Below the pieces are notes generated by a model, which had not been told where the DNA came from, ran no database searches, and was given only the letters and a program-made list of their open reading frames with translations. DNA of 61,934 bases from Acidobacteriota bacterium. GTDB lineage: Bacteria > Acidobacteriota > Terriglobia > Acidiferrales > UBA7541. Both the position numbers and the translations under genes were made by a program. Location: NCBI GenBank assembly GCA_003165465.1, contig PLUM01000102.1, forward strand, positions 1-61,934. The letters are read 5' to 3'. This document shows, in pieces, positions 33,917-43,435 of this stretch; position 1 is the stretch's first letter, and each line of letters begins with the position of its first letter.

Positions 33917-35089
33917 ATGTCGCTAAGGCTTTCAGTGACCACGTCAGATAATTTTCCTGGATCAGAGCGGCGGCACAACGCGGAAGTTCGCGGAGAACAA
34001 CGCGAGGCTGGCGAAATCGCGGTCTTCCACGAACTCGGCAAGGCGCTTACCTCCTCTCTTCAGCTCGATCAAGTCCTTCGCACCATCATGGAAAAAATCG
34101 ATGAATTTCTGCGCCCGGATACCTGGTCGCTGCTCCTCCTCGACGAAGCGAAGCAGGAGTTGTATTTCGAGCTGGCCGTGGGCAAGGGCTCCCAGGAGCT
34201 GAAGGATGTACGCATCAAGATGGGGCAGGGAATCGCCGGCTGGGTGGCGCAAAACGACGAAGCCGTGATTGTCCCCGACGTGGCCAATGACACGCGATTT
34301 TTCGCCAAGGTCGACGAAAAAACAAAAATGGAGACGCGGTCAATCGTGGCCGTTCCGGTGCGATACCGCGACCATTGCCTGGGCGTCATCGAATTGATCA
34401 ATTGCGTGGAGAAGGAAGGCTTCATGGAGCGCGATCTGGCGCTGCTCGAAGCCCTGGCGGATTTTGCGGCGATCGCCCTGGAAAACGCGCGCCACGTGAA
34501 GCGCATCCACGAACTCACGATTACCGACGATTGCACGAGCCTCTATAACGCGCGGCACATGGATTTTATTCTGGAGACGGAAATTTACCGCTCGCAGCGT
34601 TACGGCTACGAATTTTCCGTGGTGTTTATCGACCTCGATCACTTCAAGGGCATTAACGACACCTATGGGCATCTGATCGGATCGAAGCTTCTTGCCGAAG
34701 TCGGGCAACTCGTGAAGAACGCCTGCCGCAAAATCGATTTTGCATTTCGCTACGGCGGCGATGAATTCGTGATCGTGTTGCCGCAGGCCGCGAGGGAAAA
34801 CGCGTTTATCGTCGCCCACCGCCTGCATAAATTAATCGGCGAGACGCACTGGCTGACCAGCGAAGGGCTGGACATCCACTTCACGGCCAGCGTCGGCGTG
34901 GCGTCGTTTCCGTCGGATGCAAAGTCCAAGGTGGAATTGCTCCACCTGGCCGACGAAGCCATGTACGCGATCAAAAACAGCACGCGCGACGGCGTGGCCG
35001 CGGCAAGAGTCGGCGTTTCCCCCCCCAATACAAATCCAGAACAGAACCGGCGAGACGCCGGCGCTACCAAAACAAGATCCTCAACGTAA
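33917..35089 (+). CDS. GAF-domain diguanylate cyclase
   Basis: 390 aa. GAF domain at about residues 50-200 (TSSLQLDQVLRTIMEKIDEF to the end of ADFAAIALENARH), then a GGDEF domain that makes cyclic-di-GMP from two GTP. The active loop is exactly GGDEF (280-284), and the product-inhibition I-site RKID (271-274) sits five residues before it, so the enzyme should be active and feedback controlled. It has no membrane segment. The C-terminal ~20 residues are translated from a repeat-like sequence. Confidence 0.93.
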   Translation: MSLRLSVTTSDNFPGSERRHNAEVRGEQREAGEIAVFHELGKALTSSLQLDQVLRTIMEKIDEFLRPDTWSLLLLDEAKQELYFELAVGKGSQELKDVRIKMGQGIAGWVAQNDEAVIVPDVANDTRFFAKVDEKTKMETRSIVAVPVRYRDHCLGVIELINCVEKEGFMERDLALLEALADFAAIALENARHVKRIHELTITDDCTSLYNARHMDFILETEIYRSQRYGYEFSVVFIDLDHFKGINDTYGHLIGSKLLAEVGQLVKNACRKIDFAFRYGGDEFVIVLPQAARENAFIVAHRLHKLIGETHWLTSEGLDIHFTASVGVASFPSDAKSKVELLHLADEAMYAIKNSTRDGVAAARVGVSPPNTNPEQNRRDAGATKTRSST

Positions 35090-35128
35090 CGGAAGCCTTC
35101 CGGGAAACGAGTTTTCTTCCGCATTTTC

Positions 35129-35157
35129 TTGATTCACCGCGTGGGCCATGCTAGGCT
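35129..35157 (+). promoter_or_regulatory. Predicted promoter of the BMC shell gene
   Basis: TTGATT, 17-bp spacer, TAGGCT. The start codon lies 70 bp downstream. Confidence 0.45.
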
Positions 35158-35226
35158 CAGCCCTTCCGGTGGCACAGCACAGGGCGATTGGCAAGGATGC
35201 CCCGGACAAGCCGAGACGAGGAGCGC

Positions 35227-35526
35227 ATGTCCAACGAAGCACTGGGGATGATTGAGACCAAGGGCCTGGTCGCCTCGATTGAAGCCGCCGACGCCATGGT
35301 CAAGGCCGCCAATGTCGTCTTGATTGGCAAGGAATATATTGGTTCGGGATATGTCACGGTGATGGTGCGAGGCGATGTGGGCGCCGTCAAGGCCGCGACT
35401 GACGCGGGAGCCGCCGCCGCGCGCCGCGTGGGCGAGTTGGTTTCCGTGCACGTAATCCCGCGCCCGCACGAGCACGTCGAAAAGATTTTGCCCGGAGGCG
35501 GCGCGCCTCCCGGAGTGAAGAAGTAA
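35227..35526 (+). CDS. Bacterial microcompartment (BMC-H) shell protein
   Basis: 99 aa from the ATG at 35227, preceded by GACGAGGAG; an upstream in-frame ATG would add 13 non-conserved residues. [26 protein letters not shown] and [25 protein letters not shown] are the signature of hexameric PduA/EutM-type shell proteins, which tile a protein shell around an enzyme core. The [15 protein letters not shown] tail is standard. It is the only shell gene in the window. Confidence 0.95.
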   Translation: MSNEALGMIETKGLVASIEAADAMVKAANVVLIGKEYIGSGYVTVMVRGDVGAVKAATDAGAAAARRVGELVSVHVIPRPHEHVEKILPGGGAPPGVKK

Positions 35527-35564
35527 GGGACGTGGAATTGCCGCGCCAGAGCGGCACGCTTTTG

Positions 35565-35644
35565 TTGTAGCCCGCCTCTTCAGAGGCGGGGTTTTTTCCG
35601 CGCTCCCTAATCAAGCCCCTCGCCTCTGAAGAGGCGAGCTACAA
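35565..35644. repeat. Inverted repeat (TTGTAGCCCGCCTCT...AGAGGCGAGCTACAA)
   Basis: TTGTAGC[CC]GCCTCTTCAGAGGC at the left is matched by GCCTCTGAAGAGGCGAGCTACAA at the right. A related copy is near 49821. The left arm alone is a strong hairpin followed by TTTTTT. Confidence 0.85.
35571..35597 (+). terminator. Rho-independent terminator between BMC shell and aldehyde dehydrogenase genes
   Basis: CCCGCCTCTTCAGAGGCGGGG then TTTTTT. A perfect stem with a U-run should end most shell transcripts, giving more shell than enzyme mRNA. Confidence 0.75.
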
Positions 35645-35689
35645 CGGTCGAGCCGCACCAGCAAAACTTGTGGGAGAGGGTAAAGCGTT

Positions 35690-37741
35690 TTGAGCCTGCG
35701 CGATCGCGACCTCATCTCCATTCAAGAAGCCCGCGAGCTGGCGGCGCGTGCCGCCGCCGCACAAAAACAATTCTCGGCATTTTCCCAGGAACAAGTCGAC
35801 GCGATCGTGGAGGCCTGCGCGAAAGCGGCTGCTGAAAACGCGGAACCGCTGGCGCGCGCGGCCGTCGAGGAAACCGGATTCGGGAACGTTCCCGATAAAA
35901 TTCTGAAGAATACGTTTGCCGCGGTGAACGTGCCGCGAGCGATTCGCGGCATGCGCACGGTCGGCATCCTGCACGAGGACCGCGAAAAGGGCATCGTCGA
36001 AGTGGCGTCCCCTATTGGCGTCGTTGCGGCCGTGATTCCCTCCACGAATCCCACCTCCACGGCCATTTACAAAACGCTGATTTCCATCAAATCGCAAAAC
36101 GCGATCGTGTTGAGCCCGCATCCCTCGGCCATCCGGTGCATCTGCCAGGCGGCCCAACTGCTCGAACGTGCCGCGCTCGCGGCGGGCGCGCCCGAGGGAC
36201 TCGTCCAGTGCATGAAGCACACCACGCTCGAAGGCACGCGCGAATTGATGCGGCGCCCCGAGGTTGGCGTGATTCTCGCGACGGGCGGCACGGGCCTCGT
36301 GCGCGCGGCGTACGGCTCGGGCAAGCCGGCCTACGGCGTCGGCCCCGGCAACGTGCCCGCGTTTATCGAGCGCACCGCGGATGTGCGCAAGGCCGTCGCG
36401 GACATCTTTGCTGGAAAAACATTCGATTACGGAACGATTTGCTCGTCCGAGCAGGCCATCGTGGCGGAAGAATCGGTGCGCGATCTCGCGCTCGAGGAAT
36501 GCCGCAAGCAGGGCGGTTATTTTCTTTCTGCCGAAGAAATTGAAAAGTTGGCGCGCGTGGTGTTCCTGCCGGGATCGCACACGCCCAATACGCAAATTGT
36601 GGGCCGCGCCGCGACCGTGATTGCCGCGATGGCGGGCATCCAAGCGCCGCCGGCGACGCGCGTGCTGATCGCGCGCCTTGAACCGCAACAGGTGGGGCGC
36701 GAATTTCCACTCTCGGCCGAAAAGTTGTCGCCGATCCTGGCGTTTTATGCGGTGGAAAATCTTGCCGCGGGAATCGCGCTGTGTCGCAGATTGCTGGAAT
36801 TCGGCGGGCTGGGGCACACCTGCGCGATTCACTCGCAGGATCGCGCCGCGATTCTGAAGTTCGGCGAAGCCATGCCCGCGTTTCGAGTGGTGGTGAACAG
36901 CGCGTCGGTGCATGGCGCGATCGGCTATTCGACGAATCTTTTTCCGGCCATGACGCTGGGATGCGGAGCGCCCGGCGGAAACATTACTTCGGACAATATC
37001 GGCCCGCAACATTTGATGAACGTGAAACGCATCGCGTGGGAATCGCGCCCCATCGAGCACCGCACCATCCCTGCGAACGAGCGCATGGCGGGCGCCGCGA
37101 CTTTGACCGCGCCGGAAGCGGTTCAGGAGAAGGTGAACATGCCAACAGCACCCGTGCCGGAATCCGCGCCGAGCGCGCCGGCAATTTTTCCCGGGACGAA
37201 GCCGGAGGAACAGAAATCCGCCGCACCGGCTCCAGCGGCATCGGCCACTCGTGTGGATCGCGCCGCGATCGCACGCGTGGTTGAAAGCGTGCTTGCGGCG
37301 CAAGGGATCGCTCGCGGAAGTGGCGCGCCAAAGTCAGCGCCCGCATCCGCAGATGCACTCGCGACTCCCTCGGCGCCCTCGCCGAAAGAATCGGCAAGCC
37401 CGTCGTCCATCGCCGGCGAAATTGCCGCGCGCTTGTTTGGTTCCGCGAAGCCGAAGCCGGAGACGGCGGCGAATGTGTCCGCAGCCCCGTGCGTCGCAAC
37501 AAAAGCCGTGGCGGCACCCGCCATTCCCACTCCAATTCCCGATGCCGTAAAGAAGCCAGAGACTCCGGCGAAAGCGGCAATCGAAATACAAGAGTTTGTC
37601 AGCGAAAACGATGTGCGCCGCGCGATGACGCGCAGCGAAAAAATCTTCATCGGCCGCAAGACCATCCTCACGCCTTCCGCGCGCGATCTGGGACTGGAAC
37701 ACGAAGTGTTTGTGGAAACCGAAATCGGATCGATCCGGTAA
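35690..37741 (+). CDS. BMC-associated CoA-acylating-type aldehyde dehydrogenase with long C-terminal extension
   Basis: 683 aa, TTG start with GGAGAGGG upstream. Residues 1-450 are an EutE/PduP-type aldehyde dehydrogenase, with catalytic C251 in YGTICSSEQ and the GPGNVP and [10 protein letters not shown] loops. The remaining ~230 residues are unusual: an Ala/Pro-rich linker holding two amphipathic helices that look like encapsulation peptides ([15 protein letters not shown], 525-539; [13 protein letters not shown], 572-584), then a short domain (631-683) with the phrase ILTPSARDL also seen in other BMC proteins. It likely oxidises a compartment-borne aldehyde to acyl-CoA. Confidence 0.9.
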   Translation: MSLRDRDLISIQEARELAARAAAAQKQFSAFSQEQVDAIVEACAKAAAENAEPLARAAVEETGFGNVPDKILKNTFAAVNVPRAIRGMRTVGILHEDREKGIVEVASPIGVVAAVIPSTNPTSTAIYKTLISIKSQNAIVLSPHPSAIRCICQAAQLLERAALAAGAPEGLVQCMKHTTLEGTRELMRRPEVGVILATGGTGLVRAAYGSGKPAYGVGPGNVPAFIERTADVRKAVADIFAGKTFDYGTICSSEQAIVAEESVRDLALEECRKQGGYFLSAEEIEKLARVVFLPGSHTPNTQIVGRAATVIAAMAGIQAPPATRVLIARLEPQQVGREFPLSAEKLSPILAFYAVENLAAGIALCRRLLEFGGLGHTCAIHSQDRAAILKFGEAMPAFRVVVNSASVHGAIGYSTNLFPAMTLGCGAPGGNITSDNIGPQHLMNVKRIAWESRPIEHRTIPANERMAGAATLTAPEAVQEKVNMPTAPVPESAPSAPAIFPGTKPEEQKSAAPAPAASATRVDRAAIARVVESVLAAQGIARGSGAPKSAPASADALATPSAPSPKESASPSSIAGEIAARLFGSAKPKPETAANVSAAPCVATKAVAAPAIPTPIPDAVKKPETPAKAAIEIQEFVSENDVRRAMTRSEKIFIGRKTILTPSARDLGLEHEVFVETEIGSIR

Positions 37742-37754
37742 TTCGCTGTTTCTT

Positions 37755-37841
37755 AGTAGCACAGGCTTCAGCCTGTGTTCCGTGGTTTGACACCCTAGAT
37801 GAACTGCAATTCAAACCACAGAGGCTGAAGCCTGTGCTACC
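37755..37841. repeat. Dispersed inverted repeat (GCACAGGCTTCAGCCTGTG type), copy 3
   Basis: AGTAGCACAGGCTTCAGCC and GGCTGAAGCCTGTGCTAC flank a different middle than copies 1 and 2. The right end runs into the dienelactone hydrolase gene and supplies its TAG stop codon. Confidence 0.9.
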
Positions 37842-38724
37842 GCAGCGTCTTGTTAAAAAATTCCAGTGTGCGGTCCCAGGCCAGCGTGGCGGCGGCCTTG
37901 TCATAGCGCGGCGTCGTATCGTTGTGGAAGCCGTGATTGGCTCCTTCGTAGATGTACGCCGAGTACGCGATGTGATTCGCCTTCAATGCCGCCTCGAAGG
38001 CCGGCCATCCCGCATTGACGCGCTCGTCCAGCCCGCCGTAGTGAATGAGCAGCGGCGCTTTGATCCTGGCGACCTCTTCCGCCGTGGGCTGCATTCCATA
38101 GAATGGGACCGCCGCCGCGAGATCCGGAATGCGGACCGCCAGCGCGTTCGCCACGCTTCCACCGTAACAAAAACCGACAACGCCGATTTTCCCGGTGCAT
38201 GCCGGATGCGTTTTCAGAAACATCGCGGCCGCGTACCAGTCCTCCATCATTTTCTTGGGATCGAGTTTTGCTTGGAGATCGCGCCCCTTGTCGTCATCGC
38301 CGGGATATCCTCCGACCGGCGTCAATTCGTCCGGCGCAAGCGCGAGGTAGCCCGCGACGCCCAGCCGGCGCGCGACATCCGCGATATACGGATTCAGTCC
38401 GCGATTTTCATGGACCACGAGCACGCCAGGCAATTTGCCCTTGGCGTCGGCGGGGCGCGCGAGATATGCGCTGATGGTTCCGTAGCCTTGCGGCGATTGG
38501 AACGTGATGGTTTCCGTCTTCAGGCGCTTGTCGTCCTTGGGGACTTGCTCGGCGAGCGCATAATTTGGGCTGAGCGCCTCAAAAATGGCGGAGGCCGTCA
38601 TGCCGCCGACCGCAAATTTCGCCGTGCCGTCCATGAACTCGCGGCGGTTGATTCCTCCGTGAACGTACCGGTCAAACAGGTTGAACAATTCCTGGTTGAA
38701 GTCGGACGCCTTTTTTCGTTCCAT
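37837..38724 (-). CDS. Dienelactone hydrolase family protein, Tat-like signal
   Basis: 295 aa alpha/beta hydrolase. The ATG at 38724 has AAGGAGA upstream. [16 protein letters not shown] near residues 26-41 resembles a twin-arginine signal set back from the N-terminus. The catalytic triad of the family is present: Cys in GFCYGG, Asp in GGLDERV and His in NHGFHND. Dienelactone hydrolases open lactones in aromatic degradation; export and the natural substrate are uncertain. Its stop codon lies inside a dispersed repeat. Confidence 0.88.
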   Translation of the reverse strand: MERKKASDFNQELFNLFDRYVHGGINRREFMDGTAKFAVGGMTASAIFEALSPNYALAEQVPKDDKRLKTETITFQSPQGYGTISAYLARPADAKGKLPGVLVVHENRGLNPYIADVARRLGVAGYLALAPDELTPVGGYPGDDDKGRDLQAKLDPKKMMEDWYAAAMFLKTHPACTGKIGVVGFCYGGSVANALAVRIPDLAAAVPFYGMQPTAEEVARIKAPLLIHYGGLDERVNAGWPAFEAALKANHIAYSAYIYEGANHGFHNDTTPRYDKAAATLAWDRTLEFFNKTLR

Positions 38725-38971
38725 GCAGGATCTCCTTTTTCGCGATGTGACGCGCAGAATAGCACGGCTCGGGAGTTGCGCGCCACGATTCGCGCAAGAA
38801 ATGGTGGCGCCGGCGCCACCAGAATGGAGCGCGCCGTGAACCGCTTTCGGCATGGTAAAATCCCTGCAACAGTCGATGAAGAGCGAACAGGGCCCCATGA
38901 TCGAAATTCTGTTCTCGCGCATTCAGGCCGTCAGCCTTTCGCAAAGCGCGAGGCGAAGAGGGAGACAATTC

Positions 38972-40567
38972 ATGAACCAATTTTGGAAAGCGGCAGGGCT
39001 GATCGTTTTTTGCGCCGCGCTCATGTATGGCGCGGCGGACGCAAATATTTCCGGCGTTGTAAAGGACCCTGCAGGCGCTCCCTTTCGCGGCGCGTTCGTG
39101 CACGCACAGAACCAGCAATCCAAAATTACCGTGAACGTCATGTCCGATAGTCAGGGCCGCTACCGGATTTCCAATTTGCCGCCGGGCGAGTATCAAATTC
39201 GCGTTACCGCCGCTGGATACAAGGCCGATCCTCGCACGGGAGTGAAACTTGCGGCGGGCGATGCGCCGTCGCTCGATTTTGCACTTCAGCAAGGCGCGCT
39301 GCGCTGGAGCGATCTTTCGCTGTACCAAGGCAAGGCGCTGATGCCTGCCGGAAAGGGCAAGGACATCCTGACGGGGAACTGCTTCGCGTGCCACGGATTT
39401 CAAACCCGCATGGCCGCGGTGATCCGCGACCACGACGGCTGGACGCAGGCGGTCAACTTCATGCTCGACACGCGCCGCGCGCGCCTGGCCAATCACATCA
39501 ACAAGGAAGATGCCGTCGTCCTCACCGATTATTTGAATGACGCGTTTGGCGTGGACGCGAAGCTCCCGAAATCTCCCGCCGGCATGCCCGGATACAAGGC
39601 CACGCTGCGCCCCGTCAGCGACGAAGGATTGAAAATCAGGTACGTCGAATACGACATGCCTGGCCCGAATCGCATGCCCTTCAGCGCCGCGCCCGACAAG
39701 GACGGCAAACTCTGGATTCCGGACATGGGCACGGCGAACACTCTTGGGATGCTCGACCCGAAGACCGGCGCGATTCAGGAATTCACCGCGCCGAATTCGT
39801 TTGCCGCCGGCATTCATTCGGCCGTTCCCGCGCCGGATGGTTCGGTGTGGATCTCCGAGCAAGCAGCAAACAAAGTGGGCCGCTGGGACCCGAAAACGAA
39901 ACTCATCACGGAATATCAGGACACGTACAAGCAGGGGATGGAAGGTTTGGAGGACGGCGGCTCGAAGCACACCGTGCGGGTCGATCCGCAAGGACGCGTG
40001 TGGGGATCGGCCGTGTTCGCGAATCTGACGGTCTACGATCCCAAAAACAATGAATTTTCCCATTTCCCGGACGCGTTTTCGCCGTACGGCATCGAGCTCG
40101 ACAAGAGCGGCAATGTCTGGTTCGCGGAATTTTATCCGCAAGGAAAAATCGGCATGGTCGATGCGAAAACGAATAAGGTGACGAAATGGGACCCGCCCAC
40201 AAAAGGCGGCTGGCCGCGCCGCATCGAAATTGATGAGGACGGCATCGTCTGGTTCGCGGAATATCAGAGCGGCAAAATCGGCCGGTTCGATCCCCGGACG
40301 CAAACCTTCAAGGAATTCGAATTGCCCGGCCCGCGAGCGACCCCCTACGCGCTGGGGATCGACCGCAATCACAACATCTGGTACTCGTCCGACGAGATGG
40401 ACGTCGTCGGCCGCCTCAATCCCAAAACCGGCAAGGTCACGGAATTTCCTTACGCGCAATCCGAAAACATGATGAAGGAATTCTTCCTCGATGCGCAGGG
40501 CCGCATGTGGTACGGCTCCGCCCCGAACAACAAGGTGGGATATTTTATTCCGTCCGAGCTGGAGTGA
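38972..40567 (+). CDS. Secreted protein with carboxypeptidase-regulatory domain, one heme site and Vgb-like propeller
   Basis: 531 aa, ATG at 38972 after GAGGGAG. Signal peptide to about residue 23. Residues 25-105 are a CarboxypepD_reg-like beta-sandwich (ISGVVKDPAGAPFRGAFV). A single CxxCH heme motif, C137-F-A-C140-H141, follows. From about 220 it is a beta-propeller of the virginiamycin B lyase (Vgb) type with repeated units such as GNVWFAEFYPQGKIGMVD and IVWFAEYQSGKIGRFD. The fusion suggests a secreted redox or lyase function; the substrate is unknown. Confidence 0.82.
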   Translation: MNQFWKAAGLIVFCAALMYGAADANISGVVKDPAGAPFRGAFVHAQNQQSKITVNVMSDSQGRYRISNLPPGEYQIRVTAAGYKADPRTGVKLAAGDAPSLDFALQQGALRWSDLSLYQGKALMPAGKGKDILTGNCFACHGFQTRMAAVIRDHDGWTQAVNFMLDTRRARLANHINKEDAVVLTDYLNDAFGVDAKLPKSPAGMPGYKATLRPVSDEGLKIRYVEYDMPGPNRMPFSAAPDKDGKLWIPDMGTANTLGMLDPKTGAIQEFTAPNSFAAGIHSAVPAPDGSVWISEQAANKVGRWDPKTKLITEYQDTYKQGMEGLEDGGSKHTVRVDPQGRVWGSAVFANLTVYDPKNNEFSHFPDAFSPYGIELDKSGNVWFAEFYPQGKIGMVDAKTNKVTKWDPPTKGGWPRRIEIDEDGIVWFAEYQSGKIGRFDPRTQTFKEFELPGPRATPYALGIDRNHNIWYSSDEMDVVGRLNPKTGKVTEFPYAQSENMMKEFFLDAQGRMWYGSAPNNKVGYFIPSELE

Positions 40568-40627
40568 CGTGTTTCTGCTTTTGAAGAGTCGGTTTGTAAA
40601 AGTCGGCTGAAAAAATTGTGTTGAATT

Positions 40628-40733
40628 GGGTGCCCCATCCTTGCGGTTTCTGCAAGGGTGGGGTTTTTCGTTTGACGGGAATCAAATCAAAACCCCCACC
40701 CTTTGCACAACCCGCAAAGGATGGGGCACCCAC
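40628..40733. repeat. Inverted repeat (GGGTGCCCCATCCTTGCGG...CCGCAAAGGATGGGGCACCC)
   Basis: The two ends pair over about 20 bp, with inner CACCC/GGGTGGGG blocks pairing as well. Related half elements occur at 58859-58906. It separates the Vgb-like gene from the paralog cluster and can act as a terminator. Confidence 0.85.
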
Positions 40734-40769
40734 TGCAACAGGGTTATTGTGCACGGCTTTGAATTGGTC

Positions 40770-40800
40770 TTGACGGCGTGGAACTCCGGCAGTGTATGAT
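40770..40800 (+). promoter_or_regulatory. Predicted promoter of paralog 1
   Basis: TTGACG, 19-bp spacer, TATGAT, within TGTATGATC. The same arrangement and several spacer bases recur before paralog 2, so the promoter was duplicated with the gene or is under selection. Confidence 0.5.
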
Positions 40801-40873
40801 CTCCGGAAACTGAATAAAAATTGTATTGATGAACAATTGATGAACAATGGAAAGTTTCGGGAGGAGTATCGCA

Positions 40874-41674
40874 ATGCGAAATCAAGTGCTTGGTATCGCG
40901 CTCACGCTTGCGCTTATCCTGGGCTGTTCGCAGGCGCTATCCGCTCAAACCAAGCAGCCATCGGCCGATGCGCTGAAGGTTTCCTCCTCCGCATCCTTCG
41001 ACCCGCACGACTTGTCGGGAGTCTGGTTCGACTACCGCCCTCGTCCATTGACGACCATGGAGCGATATTGGATTTACAAGTTCAACGCCGAGGAGCCGCC
41101 GATGACCGCCTGGGGCGAGGAGAAATTCAAAACGGCCAAGTCCTCGTTTGGAGTTCATGCGGTTCCCCTCGCGGATACAAACGATCCCCTTTACCACACC
41201 TGCCTCCCGCCCGGCCTGCCGCGGGTTTATCTCCATCCGTTCCCGATGCAGATCGTTCAGACGTCCGGCGAAGTTCTCATGCTTTTCGAGTACGACTCCA
41301 TCCGGCATCCGATTTATACGGACGGTCGCGCGCATGACACGGCCCTCGGCCCGCTGTGGATGGGCGATTCGGTCGGACACTGGGAGGGAGACACGCTGGT
41401 GGCCGACACCGTAAATTTCAACGAAAAGACATGGCTTGACCGCATGGGGCATCCGCACAGCGATCAGCTGCGCGTCATCGAGCGCTTACGGCGGACAGAC
41501 CACGATCATCTGGTGGACGACATCACGATTGACGATCCGAAGGCCTACACGAAGCCGTGGTCAACGCACATCGAATTTCAGCTCCGGCCGAAATGGACCT
41601 TGGCCGAACAGTTCTGCGAGGATGAGGAGAGCTTTCAGACAATCGACAAGGATGCGGCGGCGCCGGCGAAGTAG
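40874..41674 (+). CDS. Secreted 'DLSGVW' family protein, paralog 1
   Basis: 266 aa, ATG after GGGAGGAG. Signal peptide (residues 1-24, ending ALSAQ; a Cys at 18 could make it a lipoprotein). The mature part has the family's block order: DPHDLSGVWFD, EEPPMTAWGE, a C and GLPR near residue 115, YTDGRAHDTALGPLW, GHWEGDTLVADTVNFNEKTWLDRMGHPHSD, then DDPKAYTKPW. I know the family only as unassigned secreted proteins expanded in Acidobacteriota. Its many conserved His, Asp and Trp residues suggest a binding or enzymatic site. Confidence 0.8.
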   Translation: MRNQVLGIALTLALILGCSQALSAQTKQPSADALKVSSSASFDPHDLSGVWFDYRPRPLTTMERYWIYKFNAEEPPMTAWGEEKFKTAKSSFGVHAVPLADTNDPLYHTCLPPGLPRVYLHPFPMQIVQTSGEVLMLFEYDSIRHPIYTDGRAHDTALGPLWMGDSVGHWEGDTLVADTVNFNEKTWLDRMGHPHSDQLRVIERLRRTDHDHLVDDITIDDPKAYTKPWSTHIEFQLRPKWTLAEQFCEDEESFQTIDKDAAAPAK

Positions 41675-41697
41675 CATGCCCGTAGTACGAATGGGTC

Positions 41698-41728
41698 TTG
41701 ACGCCGTCAATCTCCCGCGTTGTATGAT
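41698..41728 (+). promoter_or_regulatory. Predicted promoter of paralogs 2-3
   Basis: TTGACG, 19-bp spacer, TATGAT, matching the promoter of paralog 1 in boxes and spacing. Confidence 0.5.
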
Positions 41729-41780
41729 CCGTGGAATCTAGATTCAACAAGGGAAGCCGAGTTTCGGAAGGAGTTTCGAA

Positions 41781-42590
41781 ATGCGTAGGCTGCAACTGAG
41801 CATAGCGCTCGCGTTCGCGCTGGCCGTGGGCAGTGGAGCGGCCGCCCTTGCTCAAACCAATGGCGCTCAAACCAAACCGGCATCCGAGTCGCCGAGGGCG
41901 TCCAGTTCCTTCGATCCGCACGACTTGTCGGGAGTCTGGATGCAGGACCATCCCCGGCTGATCACGGTGGAAGAGCGGTACTGGGTCTATAAGTTTACCG
42001 TGGAAGAGCCGCCCATGACGGCTTGGGGCCAGGCGCAGCTCAATGCCGCGAAGACCTCTTTCGGCCCCCACGCCTATCCCCTGGCGGAAACGAACGATCC
42101 CGTTTACCACACTTGCGCTCCACTCGGTTTCCCGCGTATTTATCTTTACCCGTTGCCGCTGCAGATTATGCAGGCGCCTGGCCAGGTCATCATGCTGTTT
42201 GAATACGACTCCACGCGGCATCAGATTTACACGGACGGGCGGTCGCATGACACGGCTCTCGGCCCGCTGTGGAATGGCGACTCGATTGGGCATTGGGAGG
42301 GCGACACGCTGGTCACGGACACCGTGAATTTTAACGACAAGACGTGGCTGGACCGCATGGGGCACCCGCACAGCGATCAGTTGCACGTCGTCGAGCGCAT
42401 ACGCCGCGTTGACCACGACCATCTGGTGGACGATCTCACCATCGAAGATCCGAAGGCCTACACAAAGCCCTGGACGGCGCACCAGATATTCGTGCTGAAG
42501 CCGAAGTGGACGCTGGCCGAAGCGTTCTGCGAGGATCAGCAAAGTTTCGAGGCCATCGATGAAAGTGCGGGGGCGCCGGCGAAAAAGTAG
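41781..42590 (+). CDS. Secreted 'DLSGVW' family protein, paralog 2
   Basis: 269 aa, ATG after AAGGAG. Signal peptide ends about residue 25 (AALAQ). It is closely similar to paralogs 1 and 3 throughout, for example FDPHDLSGVWMQD, EEPPMTAWGQ, TDGRSHDTALGPLW, IGHWEGDTLVTDTVNFNDKTW and DPKAYTKPW. Paralog 3 starts only 53 bp later without its own obvious promoter, so the two form an operon. Recent tandem duplication is the simplest history. Confidence 0.8.
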   Translation: MRRLQLSIALAFALAVGSGAAALAQTNGAQTKPASESPRASSSFDPHDLSGVWMQDHPRLITVEERYWVYKFTVEEPPMTAWGQAQLNAAKTSFGPHAYPLAETNDPVYHTCAPLGFPRIYLYPLPLQIMQAPGQVIMLFEYDSTRHQIYTDGRSHDTALGPLWNGDSIGHWEGDTLVTDTVNFNDKTWLDRMGHPHSDQLHVVERIRRVDHDHLVDDLTIEDPKAYTKPWTAHQIFVLKPKWTLAEAFCEDQQSFEAIDESAGAPAKK

Positions 42591-42643
42591 GAGGCGCGCA
42601 GGGGCAGCCAGCGCGGGAATCCGAAATTGGGAGGAATTTTGTA

Positions 42644-43435
42644 ATGCGAAATTATTTGCCTGGTGCCGCACTCGCGTTCGCGATGGTTTTGGGCCATGGA
42701 GCGGCAGCCGTTGCTCAAACCAAGCCGCCCGCGGAAGCCTCGAAGGCAGCTACATCTTTCGATCCGCACGACCTCTCCGGCGTGTGGATGCAGGACCGTC
42801 CCCGGCTGGGCACGGTGCTTGAGCGCTATTGGATTTATGAGCTTACGCTGGAGGAGCCGCCCATGACGGCCTGGGGCGAGGTGCAATACAAAGCTCACAA
42901 GTCTTCCTTCGGAGTTCATGCCTATCCCCTCGCGGAGACAAACGACCCCATTTACCGCAGTTGTTCGCCGCCAGGATTTCCACGCGCTTTTTTCCACGCC
43001 TTCCCGCTGCAGATCGTGCAGGCGCCCGGCGAGGTCCTTGTGCTCTATGAGTGGGACTCCGTGCGGCACCAGATTTTTACGGATGGCCGTCCGCATGACA
43101 CGGCTCTCGGCCCGTTGTGGATGGGCGATTCGATCGGCCACTGGGAAGGCGACACGCTGGTCACCGATACCGTGAATTTTAACGACAAGACCTGGCTTGA
43201 CCGGATCGGACACCCGCACAGCGATCAGTTGCACGTCATCGAGCGCATACGCCGCGTCGACCGCGATCATCTGGTGGACGAAATCACCATCGACGATCCG
43301 AAGGCGTATACAAAGCCCTGGACGGGGACCATCTATTTTGCGTTGAAGCCGAAGTGGACCCTGGCGGAAGAGTTTTGCGAGGATATCAGCAGCTTTGAAA
43401 ATATCGAAAAACAGGAGACGACACCGGCGAAATAG
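42644..43435 (+). CDS. Secreted 'DLSGVW' family protein, paralog 3
   Basis: 263 aa, ATG after GGGAGGA. Signal peptide to about residue 23 (AVAQT). The same motif order as paralog 2, with FDPHDLSGVWMQDRPRLG and SIGHWEGDTLVTDTVNFND. The Cys before GFPR is kept (SCSPPGFPR). It lies downstream of paralog 2 and upstream of the two DUF6152 genes. Confidence 0.8.
   Translation: MRNYLPGAALAFAMVLGHGAAAVAQTKPPAEASKAATSFDPHDLSGVWMQDRPRLGTVLERYWIYELTLEEPPMTAWGEVQYKAHKSSFGVHAYPLAETNDPIYRSCSPPGFPRAFFHAFPLQIVQAPGEVLVLYEWDSVRHQIFTDGRPHDTALGPLWMGDSIGHWEGDTLVTDTVNFNDKTWLDRIGHPHSDQLHVIERIRRVDRDHLVDEITIDDPKAYTKPWTGTIYFALKPKWTLAEEFCEDISSFENIEKQETTPAK

Noticed and set aside
35639..37303. 554-codon frame on the minus strand opposite the aldehyde dehydrogenase
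   Set aside because: Its Arg/His/Gly-rich composition is typical of antisense translation of a GC-rich gene, and the plus strand carries a clear enzyme.
38672..40459. 595-codon minus-strand frame opposite the Vgb-like gene
   Set aside because: It is antisense to a protein with signal peptide, heme motif and propeller repeats, and has no ribosome site.
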